From Gammaproteobacteria bacterium (GTDB taxonomy: Bacteria; Pseudomonadota; Gammaproteobacteria; Arenicellales; Poriferihabitantaceae), in contig JAIBDK010000017.1 of NCBI GenBank assembly GCA_024679435.1, positions 1 through 14,905 on the forward strand: a stretch of 14,905 nucleotides of DNA. Direction: 5' to 3'. The notes below the pieces were generated by a model. It worked only from the letters and a program-made list of their open reading frames with translations. It searched no databases and was not told the origin of the DNA. Shown one piece after another: positions 6,695-13,668 of the stretch (position 1 is its first letter; every line of letters begins with the position of its first letter). The translations under genes and the position numbers were made by a program.

Positions 6695-6798
6695 ATGATA
6701 TTGAAAAAGAAAATCTGTTGGGTGTTTATCACGTTAATCTTCAGATTGAGGATATTCAGAATGCATTAAGTTTTTTAGGCGCATTGATGAAAGCCTAA
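6691..6798 (+). CDS. 35-residue ORF resembling the N-terminus of a VOC domain
   Basis: ATG 6691 overlaps the TGA of the dehydrogenase as ATGA, the arrangement of translationally coupled genes. The product begins MNDIEKENLLGVYHVNLQIE and continues DIQNALSF before stopping at TAA 6796-6798. The stretch GVYHVNLQIEDIQNALSF has the look of the first beta strand and helix of vicinal-oxygen-chelate proteins (typically HVNLxVSDLxxALxFY), including the metal-ligand His. The remaining VOC sequence is missing. It may be the stump of a second VOC gene whose body was deleted, since a complete VOC gene follows 148 bases downstream, or a real small protein. I favour a truncated gene. Confidence 0.45.
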   Translation: MNDIEKENLLGVYHVNLQIEDIQNALSFLGALMKA

Positions 6799-6946
6799 AT
6801 TGAAAGTCTGATGGTTAGGACGTCGTTACTTAATTTTGAAAATCGATTTATTAATGACATCACGGGACAAATCCACACAGCTGATTAGGAAACGCACCGA
6901 CAAATGCCTGATCTTAGGAATCAGAACCATGCAAGGTTAAAGTAAC

Positions 6947-7324
6947 TTGGATGAACTTAATAAAAACGCGGATTTAGAAATGCAGATAAGCTGGGTTTAC
7001 TGTTCAAACCTGGAAATCAGTCATCATTTCTATGCTCAAACCCTTGAGTTGCCTCTGTTGCGGGATGAGGGTTCAGCGCGGGTTTATAGTACCACCGTGG
7101 GTGCCGCAATTGGTGTGTGTTGCGCATTCAAGGATCGGGTGGTCGAGCCTGAGGGCAGTATAATTTCTCTGGTAACTGCTGATGTCAATGTCTGGTATAA
7201 AAAGTTGGCAGAATCCGGAGTCACCACTCGGGGAGCACCTCATGTGCTTGAGGAATTTGGGGTTTATACATTTTTTGCTGAAGATCCTGATGGTTATGTT
7301 ATTGAATTTCAGCAGTTTTTATAA
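6947..7324 (+). CDS. VOC family protein (glyoxalase/bleomycin resistance/dioxygenase superfamily)
   Basis: The protein of 125 residues (or 114 if the internal ATG at 6980 is used) has the paired beta-alpha-beta-beta-beta modules of the vicinal oxygen chelate fold. The N-terminal module reads ISWVYCSNLEISHHFYAQTL. The C-terminal module ends with YTFFAEDPDGYVIEFQQFL, the classic VOC signature with a metal-ligand Glu near the end. In the first strand, where many members have a metal-ligand His, Tyr/Cys (VYC) are found, so the metal site may be altered or absent. The start is read as TTG 6947, with AAGG at 6933-6936 ten bases before; ATG 6980 lacks a visible ribosome binding site. It lies downstream of the dehydrogenase in the same direction and converges on the cyclase gene. 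Its substrate is unknown. Confidence 0.8.
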   Translation: MDELNKNADLEMQISWVYCSNLEISHHFYAQTLELPLLRDEGSARVYSTTVGAAIGVCCAFKDRVVEPEGSIISLVTADVNVWYKKLAESGVTTRGAPHVLEEFGVYTFFAEDPDGYVIEFQQFL

Positions 7325-7329
7325 GTAAG

Positions 7330-7359
7330 AAGCTGGAATTCTATGCGATACGCCAGCTT
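7330..7359. terminator. Possible bidirectional hairpin between convergent genes
   Basis: AAGCTGG (7330-7336) and CCAGCTT (7353-7359) form a perfect seven-base stem around a 16-base loop, exactly in the gap between the convergent VOC and cyclase genes. No T-run follows in either direction, so if it ends transcription it does so weakly. Confidence 0.35.
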
Positions 7360-7377
7360 GCCGGTTTCTACCTGGTA

Positions 7378-9141
7378 CTACAATTGGTCGTGATCGGCTG
7401 GTTCCCGATAGCCGGCCCGTTCCAGTCCAAGCATAAATTGATTAAGGTCTTCCTTTGACGTATTCCACTTATGCAGTTCTTTTTGTGCAGAAAATTCTGG
7501 AACTAACGTTTTAAGCCTGTCCACGGCATCTTTCCCGGCTTCTTTTTCCCCCATTAACCCCAATGCGGCAGCCTTAATTAACCAGCTCCAGTAGAATTTG
7601 GGTAAATTAATTTTCCTCACATCAGTAACTGCTGCCGCGTAGTCTCTATCGGCAAAGTGTTTTCTTGCAAAAGAAAAATAATACCAGCCGGGATGAAGCG
7701 GGTTAAGAACGATTGCTTTTCGTGTGAGTTCAACACCCCGTTCAAATTCTCCCATAAAACAATAATAATGTCCTATTTCGGCCATAATCTCTGGATCATT
7801 GGGGTTTAAAGATAATGCCCTTTGAGCTTCTTTTATAAAGTTTTCATTTTCGTGCAGGAAAAAATTGCAGATTGCCAACCAGCATCTTGCATAGGCATTT
7901 TGCGGATCCAGTTCTGTCGCTTTTTCTGCCATTTCCATCGAGCGTTCTATGGGATCAGGTCTGGGATTGGCATCAAAACGATATTCCGCTAGATAAACAT
8001 TGGAGAGCATAGCGAAAGCATCGGCATAGCCTGGATCAAGAAGCACGGCTTTTTCGAGAAGATCACGTGACATCGAGTGCTCTTCTGGATTCAGGGTCTG
8101 GGTATAGCGACGTGAGCGTAAAACACAGTCGTAGGCATTTAGATCGGCGTGATTTTTGCGCATGGCAATTTCCCTGACGGCATCCTGAAGCCGTACCCCC
8201 AGAGCGGCAGCAATTGTCTGGGTTAATTCATCCTGAACATCAAAAATATCTTCGAGTTCTCGGTCATATTTGTTTGCCCATACATGGGTTCCATCGGAAA
8301 CCTTGATCAACTGGGCAGTAATTCGAACTCGATTAGCAGATCTCCTTAAGCTGCCTTCGAGAACATAACTGGCATTCAATTCATTGCCGACTTCTGATAC
8401 ATCAACGGATTTTCCTTTGTATCTGAAAGTTGAATTTCTGGCGATAACCAGTAATTCCCGAAACCGTGAAAGTGCTGTAATAATGTCTTCCGTGAGGCCG
8501 TCTGCGAAGTACTCGTCTTCTTCAATGCGGCTCATGTTCTCAAAGGGTAAAACAGCAATAATAGGAAGGGATCCCTTGTCTACAATAGCACCGAGTTTTG
8601 CTGAGGTATCCGTGTTGGTGCCGGGATCAATGGAATATACATGAATCGCACGATTAATATTCTTAACCTGCTTAAAGCCGCAATCTGCGATATGTATATC
8701 GAGCTTTCCATTTACCTGTTCAAAGGTACTTCCGCTAATCAGAACCTCTCCCGGTTGTGCAAGGCTCTCTACCCGTGCGGCAATGTTAACGCCATCACCC
8801 AGAATATCTTCACCTGAAATAATCACATCACCAAGATTGATGCCAATCCTGAAAAAAATCTGTTGGTCTTGTTTAGTGGAGTTGGATTTATCAAGGGTGA
8901 GCTTTTGTATTTCTATGCCGCATTCGACAGAATCAACGGCAGAATTGAATTCAGCCATAATTCCATCACCAATGGTTTTGAAAATCCGACCATGATGTGC
9001 GGCTACTGAAGGTAATATTACTTGTTCAGTGATTTCCCGGTATCGTGACAGGGTGCCGGATTCATCAAGCTCTATCATGCGGGAGTATCCCACCATATCC
9101 AGAGACATGATGGCTGATAGCTTTCGTTGCTCCCTTTCCAC
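7378..9141 (-). CDS. Class III adenylate/guanylate cyclase with TolB-like domain and TPR repeats
   Basis: The 587-residue protein has three parts. Residues 1-170 are a class III nucleotide cyclase catalytic domain. The two metal-binding aspartates are Asp15 (in SLDMVGYSRM) and Asp59 (in KTIGDGIMAEF), and the transition-state residues Asn119 and Arg123 are present in LGDGVNIAARVE, so it should be active. Residues about 193-320 (IAVLPFENMS through HVWANKYDRELEDIFDVQDE) match the TolB-like periplasmic-type domain often fused to such cyclases. The rest is tetratricopeptide repeats (about 340-560). There is no signal peptide or membrane helix, so the enzyme is probably cytoplasmic. GTG at 9139-9141 is preceded by GGAG ten bases upstream. 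This architecture is common in rhizobia and other proteobacteria; the signal sensed is unknown. The product is probably cAMP, but cGMP cannot be excluded. Confidence 0.9.
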   Translation of the reverse strand: MEREQRKLSAIMSLDMVGYSRMIELDESGTLSRYREITEQVILPSVAAHHGRIFKTIGDGIMAEFNSAVDSVECGIEIQKLTLDKSNSTKQDQQIFFRIGINLGDVIISGEDILGDGVNIAARVESLAQPGEVLISGSTFEQVNGKLDIHIADCGFKQVKNINRAIHVYSIDPGTNTDTSAKLGAIVDKGSLPIIAVLPFENMSRIEEDEYFADGLTEDIITALSRFRELLVIARNSTFRYKGKSVDVSEVGNELNASYVLEGSLRRSANRVRITAQLIKVSDGTHVWANKYDRELEDIFDVQDELTQTIAAALGVRLQDAVREIAMRKNHADLNAYDCVLRSRRYTQTLNPEEHSMSRDLLEKAVLLDPGYADAFAMLSNVYLAEYRFDANPRPDPIERSMEMAEKATELDPQNAYARCWLAICNFFLHENENFIKEAQRALSLNPNDPEIMAEIGHYYCFMGEFERGVELTRKAIVLNPLHPGWYYFSFARKHFADRDYAAAVTDVRKINLPKFYWSWLIKAAALGLMGEKEAGKDAVDRLKTLVPEFSAQKELHKWNTSKEDLNQFMLGLERAGYREPADHDQL

Positions 9142-9241
9142 TTAATGCGTTCTCCAGGATGACATTAAATATTATTATAACGATAGCGATTCAACTTCGA
9201 TAGTCATAATAGGGGTATAGTATTGAGGTTAGGTGGGAAGA

Positions 9242-9278
9242 GAAAACGTGGTATGACTGTATAGATTGATCCGTTTTC
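9242..9278. repeat. Inverted repeat GAAAACG / CGTTTTC downstream of ccoS
   Basis: GAAAACG (9242-9248) and CGTTTTC (9272-9278) are exact reverse complements with a 23-base loop. The repeat lies just beyond the ccoS stop on its transcript and before the cyclase start. It could be a weak transcript end for the HiPIP-ccoS operon. No T-run is present. Confidence 0.3.
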
Positions 9279-9288
9279 GAGCAGAGCT

Positions 9289-9432
9289 TTACTCATCATC
9301 ATCTTCCAGTATTCTGTGGGCAGGTCCGTCCAGATCATCAAACTGACCGTTGTTAACCGCCCAGATGATCACCCAGATCAGTATGGTTACCAGAATGAAA
9401 GAGATGGGGAGCAGGATGTAGAGTATGTCCAT
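9289..9432 (-). CDS. ccoS: CcoS, cbb3-type cytochrome oxidase assembly protein
   Basis: This 47-residue protein starts MDILYILLPISFILVTILIW: one membrane helix very close to the N-terminus. It continues with the family signature VIIWAVNNGQFDDLDGPAHR and an acidic tail, EDDDE. CcoS is needed for cofactor (heme and copper) insertion into the cbb3 oxidase; its exact mechanism is not settled. The ATG at 9430-9432 lies 8 bases beyond the ccoI stop codon, the usual ccoI-ccoS order, and the two are surely co-transcribed. The length is close to the family norm (45-70). A forward reading frame covering this stretch is its antisense shadow. Confidence 0.93.
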   Translation of the reverse strand: MDILYILLPISFILVTILIWVIIWAVNNGQFDDLDGPAHRILEDDDE

Positions 9433-9440
9433 CAGTTGAA

Positions 9441-11765
9441 TCAGGAATACGACGTTGCTTCCAGTGGATCTGCACTTCCATCATCAGATGTTGGGTTTTC
9501 AACGGAAATTGAATTAGATTTTCTTAAGCGCAGAGCATTGAAACTGACGATCAGTGAGCTTGCCGACATTCCAATAGCCGCCATCCAGGGAGGAATCATG
9601 CCGGTAATTGCGGCAGGAATTGCCAGTAGGTTATATCCCATTGCCCAGGCAAGGTTTTGGTGGATTACCCTAACGGTTTTTTTTGCCTGCTCAATCACAG
9701 TTATAATGTCTGAGAGTCTGTTATTCAGCAAAACCACATCCGCATGAATTTTTGAAAGATCGGAGCTTTCACCCATGGCAAATGATACCGATGCTGCTGC
9801 AAGCACTGGAGCATCATTCAAACCGTCACCTATCATTGCCACAGTCTGTCCGGTTTTTTTGATTTGCTCAAGATGCCGGTGTTTTTGCGCCGGGGAAAGG
9901 TTTCCATGATAATTGTCGATTCCGAGCTGTTTAGAAATATCGCTGACAACGCCTTCGTCATCTCCAGAGAGCAGTGAAATGCCATAGCCGCGGGTTTTTA
10001 GTTGGCCTATGGTTTCCTTTGCATCGTCACGCAGGGTGTCCAGCAACTCAAAGCGGGCAATGATGCCACTGTCGTCAGCCAGTAAACTGATACTCCGATT
10101 CTGGCCCGGTCGGTCCCATTCCCACGCTCCTGTTTTAGGGAGTTGTTTGGTCTCCTGCTTACAGTTGATAAATTTGTTTATAAAGTTAATTGAGCCAAGG
10201 GCGTATTTTTTGTTTTTAACAACACCAGTAAAGCCGCCCCCTGGCGTATGCAGTAAATTTTCAACCGCAATAAGTTGAGCATGATTGATGTTTTTTAGAA
10301 AAGCCCTGGCAAACGGGTGTCGGGTTGTGCGGTTTAATGATGCCGCTATTATTGACACACTTTCGCGGGTCCAATTTTCGGCTGTCTCGACATTTACAAT
10401 AGAAAGCTCGCCTCGAGTAAGCGTTCCGGTTTTATCAAACACGAAGTGGTTAACGTCTTTTATATTTTCAAGAAAATCGCTGCGGATCGGGATGATACCT
10501 TTGCGGGTTAGTTTTGCCATGGTTGCAGTAAAAGCGGCAGGTGTGGCAAGGGAAAGGGCGCATGGGCATGCAATGACCAGCGTTGAAATAACCACGGGTA
10601 ACCACAATTGTTGATCTCGAAACCACCATATCACCCCGGCAGTGGTTGCCAGCAGTAATACCGCGGCAACAAAATGCGAGGCTATTCGGTCTGCCAGACG
10701 GGACATATTTGAACGCTTGCCTTGAGCTGAAGTGGCAAGATGGGCAATCTGATTGACGACGTTATCGTCACTAATGGTGCTGACCCGTATCTTTAAGTGA
10801 TTTTCAATATTGATGCTGCCAGCAACAACGCTGTCTCCCGGGCAATGACCTACCGGTTTACTTTCACCCGTTAGGATAGCGTCATTGGTTGACGACGTGC
10901 CTTCTATGATGACTCCGTCGGCAGGCAAGGTGTCTCCCGGCCCAACCAGTACGATATCTCCAGGTTTGAGATCCAGCACATCAACTCGAATGACTATTCC
11001 ATCCTCAGTCTCTAGAAAAGCAGAATCGGGAATAGATTTTTCCATTTTTGAAACATTTTGCAGACTGGTTCTGCGGGCTGAAAGTTCAAGAAACCGGGCG
11101 GACAGCAACAGGAATACAAACATTGCTATGGATTCATAATAAATTTGGCCAGGATGCCCCAAAGTTGTCCATATACTTCCTGCAAATGCGGCAATCAGGG
11201 CAACAGAAACGGGAACATCCATTCCCATATTCCGGCTTTTGATGTTGTTCCATGCACCGACAAAAAAAGGTCGTGCGCAAAATACCATGATAGGAATCGT
11301 CAGCACCATGGCCGCTCTCTCTAGCAAAGAGCGCAGACCGGCATCCATACCCGAATAATCACCAAAATAAAGCGCGGTAGCGATCATCATTACCTGCATA
11401 CCGAGAGCGGCGGCAGTGACAATTCGGACCAGCGCCTGATGACGCTCTTTTTCCAGTTCGTTTTCCTCAGTCCGGGTCTGATAGGGCCTGGCGGGATAAC
11501 CGATTTCGCTGAATTGTTTGATTAGCTGGTTAAAATCCAGGCCCGACTTTTTCCAGATTACACTGGCTCTGTGGGTGGCGGGATTGACTTCAATGCTTTG
11601 TACGTGAGGTATTTCGCTAATTTTCCGTTCGATACCGGCTATACATCCGGCACAACTGATCCCGTTAATGGCCAGCGAGACCTGACATAACCCATTTTTT
11701 CTCTCCGCAACATAGCGGCTCAGCAAAGACTGACTATATACGGGTGAATTTAGGGTTTCGTCCAT
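9441..11765 (-). CDS. ccoI: CcoI/FixI-type copper-translocating P-type ATPase
   Basis: The 774-residue P1B-type ATPase has an N-terminal heavy-metal-associated domain with the copper-binding CAGC at residues 38-41. The membrane metal site is Cys400-Pro-Cys402 in CPCALSLATP, the TGES actuator loop lies at 299-302, and the phosphorylated aspartate is Asp444 in DKTGTLT. The P1B His-Pro pair is at 483-484 and the hinge GDGLND at 646-651. CPCALSLATP and the adjacent ccoS mark it as the CcoI/FixI branch (CopA2), which exports copper slowly to the periplasmic side for building the CuB centre of cbb3 oxidase. The cysteine-rich extra N-terminal domain present in many CcoI proteins is absent, as in shorter FixI proteins. 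It begins 32 bases after the hemerythrin gene and has no strong ribosome binding site, suggesting it is read from the operon. Confidence 0.93.
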   Translation of the reverse strand: MDETLNSPVYSQSLLSRYVAERKNGLCQVSLAINGISCAGCIAGIERKISEIPHVQSIEVNPATHRASVIWKKSGLDFNQLIKQFSEIGYPARPYQTRTEENELEKERHQALVRIVTAAALGMQVMMIATALYFGDYSGMDAGLRSLLERAAMVLTIPIMVFCARPFFVGAWNNIKSRNMGMDVPVSVALIAAFAGSIWTTLGHPGQIYYESIAMFVFLLLSARFLELSARRTSLQNVSKMEKSIPDSAFLETEDGIVIRVDVLDLKPGDIVLVGPGDTLPADGVIIEGTSSTNDAILTGESKPVGHCPGDSVVAGSINIENHLKIRVSTISDDNVVNQIAHLATSAQGKRSNMSRLADRIASHFVAAVLLLATTAGVIWWFRDQQLWLPVVISTLVIACPCALSLATPAAFTATMAKLTRKGIIPIRSDFLENIKDVNHFVFDKTGTLTRGELSIVNVETAENWTRESVSIIAASLNRTTRHPFARAFLKNINHAQLIAVENLLHTPGGGFTGVVKNKKYALGSINFINKFINCKQETKQLPKTGAWEWDRPGQNRSISLLADDSGIIARFELLDTLRDDAKETIGQLKTRGYGISLLSGDDEGVVSDISKQLGIDNYHGNLSPAQKHRHLEQIKKTGQTVAMIGDGLNDAPVLAAASVSFAMGESSDLSKIHADVVLLNNRLSDIITVIEQAKKTVRVIHQNLAWAMGYNLLAIPAAITGMIPPWMAAIGMSASSLIVSFNALRLRKSNSISVENPTSDDGSADPLEATSYS

Positions 11766-11797
11766 AAGCCCAGTGTAGACCGACCGGGATTTGAATT

Positions 11798-12346
11798 CTA
11801 GCTGGAAATTCCGGCGTATTTGGTTTGCAGGCTTTCCAGTTTCTGGGTAAACCGTGAACCGGGGGTTGCCTGACGCGGAGGAGCGACTTTGATGATGTGC
11901 TTCCAGTCCGAGATGTCGAGTTTCTGATCGACCAGGGGAAAAACCGTGGCTTCTTCAATTCGCATGTGCCGGGTTTGAAGTTCAATGTATTCGATGGTCT
12001 GGTTAATTAGATTGTCCAGAGACATGATGTGTTCGTTTTCAAGTGCGTGGACCAAAGATGCTATTTCTTTGCTTTTTTTCGCTAGCTCGACGTGTTCGTG
12101 CTGCAATGTTTCAACATAAACCACCGCAGCCTTATCCTGTTTTACCAATTGTTCGAATATTGCGTCTTCAGTTTTGTGATGAACATTGTCTGGGAACATA
12201 GCCATGTACTCTATGCATTCACCCAGTAATTCCAGATGTTCCAAAGATTGTTCTTCAATCATGGGATTAACGGCATAACGCATTAGTTTCATTATGCGCG
12301 CCATATGGTGATGATCTGATCTCAGGTCCAGTAATAGTGCATTCAT
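11798..12346 (-). CDS. Hemerythrin HHE domain protein
   Basis: The 182-residue cytoplasmic protein is a four-helix hemerythrin. Likely di-iron ligands are in place: His12-14 (RSDHHHMARIM), His56/His57 and Glu60 (NVHHKTEDAIF), His83/His85 (LQHEHVEL) and His127 with Glu131 (RHMRIEEATVFP). A C-terminal tail of about 35 residues follows the core. Hemerythrins bind O2 or NO, or store iron; which applies here is not visible. GGAG eight bases before the ATG is a good ribosome binding site. It lies between the HiPIP gene (67 bases upstream) and ccoI (32 bases downstream) on the same strand, so it is probably expressed with the cbb3 maturation genes under low oxygen. A role in delivering or sensing O2 near the oxidase, or in protection from NO, is inference. 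Confidence 0.9.
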   Translation of the reverse strand: MNALLLDLRSDHHHMARIMKLMRYAVNPMIEEQSLEHLELLGECIEYMAMFPDNVHHKTEDAIFEQLVKQDKAAVVYVETLQHEHVELAKKSKEIASLVHALENEHIMSLDNLINQTIEYIELQTRHMRIEEATVFPLVDQKLDISDWKHIIKVAPPRQATPGSRFTQKLESLQTKYAGISS

Positions 12347-12413
12347 GTGTTTACTCCATCTCTTGAATCTGTCGAATTGATCAAATCATCACCCTATATG
12401 CCGACAGGTTGAT

Positions 12414-12704
12414 TTATCCTGCTTTCACAACCCAGGATTTGCACCAGGCATTAGCGCCCACAGCTTTTCCGGGGAAGATTGCACAACCACCTGATTCGTC
12501 GCCTTCTGCTCCTTGATACAATTGGCAGTTATCGCACCTTTGCGCTTCATTTTCGGTTTCGGCTATATAACCCAGAGCAACCGCCGTTGGATCGGTGATT
12601 TCCAGCATAGGCATATCTCCAGCGATAGCTGAACCAGGTAACAAAGCGCTAAAAGGAACCGCCAGAGAGGTTGCAACGAATGTGCGACGTGAAATTTTAT
12701 TCAT
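12414..12704 (-). CDS. High-potential iron-sulfur protein (HiPIP), Tat-exported
   Basis: The 96-residue precursor begins with a twin-arginine signal (RRTFVATSLAVPFSALLPGS) likely cleaved after AIA near residue 28, so the protein acts folded in the periplasm. The mature part has the four cubane ligands Cys57, Cys60, Cys74 and Cys88, spaced C-x2-C-x13-C-x13-C as in HiPIPs, and is about 68 residues long. HiPIPs carry one electron at high potential, typically from the bc1 complex to a terminal oxidase or photosynthetic reaction centre. With the cbb3 genes on both sides, donation to the cbb3 oxidase is a reasonable inference. It is the first gene of the leftward unit. A box of the FNR/Anr type with a TAATAT -10 element lies upstream. 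The ribosome binding site is weak. Confidence 0.92.
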   Translation of the reverse strand: MNKISRRTFVATSLAVPFSALLPGSAIAGDMPMLEITDPTAVALGYIAETENEAQRCDNCQLYQGAEGDESGGCAIFPGKAVGANAWCKSWVVKAG

Positions 12705-12786
12705 GTTTTTATAACTCTAAATTGATTAAATAGGGACGCCGATTGTAAGCCCAAATCATCAAAAAATTAACTGTGTGGCGAGATCG

Positions 12787-12827
12787 ATATTACATTTATT
12801 TCAGGTCGTGAAATTGATATAAATCAG
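12787..12827 (-). promoter_or_regulatory. FNR/Anr-type operator and -10 element for the leftward HiPIP unit
   Basis: TTGATATAAATCAG (12814-12827) matches TTGAT-N4-ATCAA at nine of ten defined positions. On the reverse strand a TAATAT hexamer (12787-12792) starts 21 bases after the box, close to the 22 expected for a class II FNR promoter. Transcription would start near 12780, leaving a leader of about 75 bases before the HiPIP start codon. No suitable -10 element is found on the other side of the box. Confidence 0.65.
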
Positions 12828-12892
12828 TTCATGGTTTATTTTGACTGCGGGCGGCAATTTTTTTGCTCCAAATTTGTTATCCGGGTATAAAA

Positions 12893-12932
12893 TTGATTCA
12901 AGTCAACAACGGAAAATTCGTATACATATAGT
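12893..12932 (+). promoter_or_regulatory. FNR/Anr-type operator and -10 element for the rightward YIP1-ccoN unit
   Basis: TTGATTCAAGTCAA (12893-12906) is an FNR/Anr-type dyad, with halves TTGAT and GTCAA around TCAA. TATAGT (12927-12932) begins 20 bases after it, placing the box about 40 bases before the likely start near 12940. The YIP1-family gene begins at 12996. This agrees with the known control of cbb3 operons by FNR/Anr in other proteobacteria. Confidence 0.65.
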
Positions 12933-12995
12933 TTGTCTGGGTTAGAATTATCAATGTTGAGCCCACATTAAAACCCGATCAGGACCTGTCAGATA

Positions 12996-13598
12996 ATGTT
13001 TCTAAGCAATGTATGGAGAATTTTGACTGAACCCAGAAATGCCTGGGTTCAGATTCGTGATAACGACTGGGCAATTTCCGAGCTCTATGCCCGGGTAATT
13101 ATTCCTTTGGCGCTGATTTCTCCCATCGCAGGGTTTATCGGCACTACTCAGTTTGGTTGGCAGATTGGTGCCGGCACGCCGGTAAAACTGACTGCGGCAA
13201 GTGCATTGCCGATTAGTTTCGTCTACTTCGTGGCAATACTGATATCTGTCTATGTGATCGGAGTGTTGATTTACTGGATGTCTGAAACGTACGGTGTTCA
13301 GAGACCTGTAAATCGTTGTATCGCACTTGCCACCTATTCTGCAGTTCCGCTCTTTCTGGCCGGTTTTTTTCAGTTTTACCCCGTATTGTGGATTAACTTT
13401 CTGTTCGGACTTCCGGCTCTTGCCTATGCGGTTTATCTTATGTACAGCGGGGTGCCGGTTATGATGGAAATATCCATTGAGCGCGGATTTATGTTTTCCA
13501 GTGCTATTCTGGCTGTTTGTCTGGTAGCTTTAGTCGGATTGCTGGCCTCCACAGTCGTTTTGTGGAGTTACGGACTGGGTCCCGCCTTTGTCAACTAG
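12996..13598 (+). CDS. YIP1-family integral membrane protein
   Basis: The 200-residue protein has a short amphipathic N-terminus (MFLSNVWRILTEPRNAWVQI) and about five membrane helices, the layout of bacterial YIP1-family proteins (inner-membrane proteins of unknown function). The loop YWMSETYGVQRPVNRCIALATYSAVPLF between helices two and three, with its YSAVP motif, is the best conserved part of the family. No catalytic motif is visible. It is the first gene after the rightward FNR/Anr box and lies 70 bases upstream of ccoN, so it is probably co-transcribed with it. Related genes are found beside cbb3 and cytochrome genes in some gammaproteobacteria to my recollection, but a role in oxidase assembly is unproven. 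Confidence 0.8.
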   Translation: MFLSNVWRILTEPRNAWVQIRDNDWAISELYARVIIPLALISPIAGFIGTTQFGWQIGAGTPVKLTAASALPISFVYFVAILISVYVIGVLIYWMSETYGVQRPVNRCIALATYSAVPLFLAGFFQFYPVLWINFLFGLPALAYAVYLMYSGVPVMMEISIERGFMFSSAILAVCLVALVGLLASTVVLWSYGLGPAFVN

Positions 13599-13668
13599 GC
13601 TCGAGATCACCGATACCATTAACCCAGATTAACGAACAAAAATATTACTTAAATTAGAAGACGGAACT

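Noticed and set aside
9316..9747. A forward frame of 143 codons across ccoS and the end of ccoI
   Set aside because: The opposite strand encodes two well-recognised proteins there, CcoS and the CcoI C-terminus.
12377..12384. TTGATCAA upstream of the hemerythrin gene as a third FNR/Anr box
   Set aside because: It is a perfect palindrome but lacks the four-base spacer between half-sites, and no register gives a match to TTGAT-N4-ATCAA.
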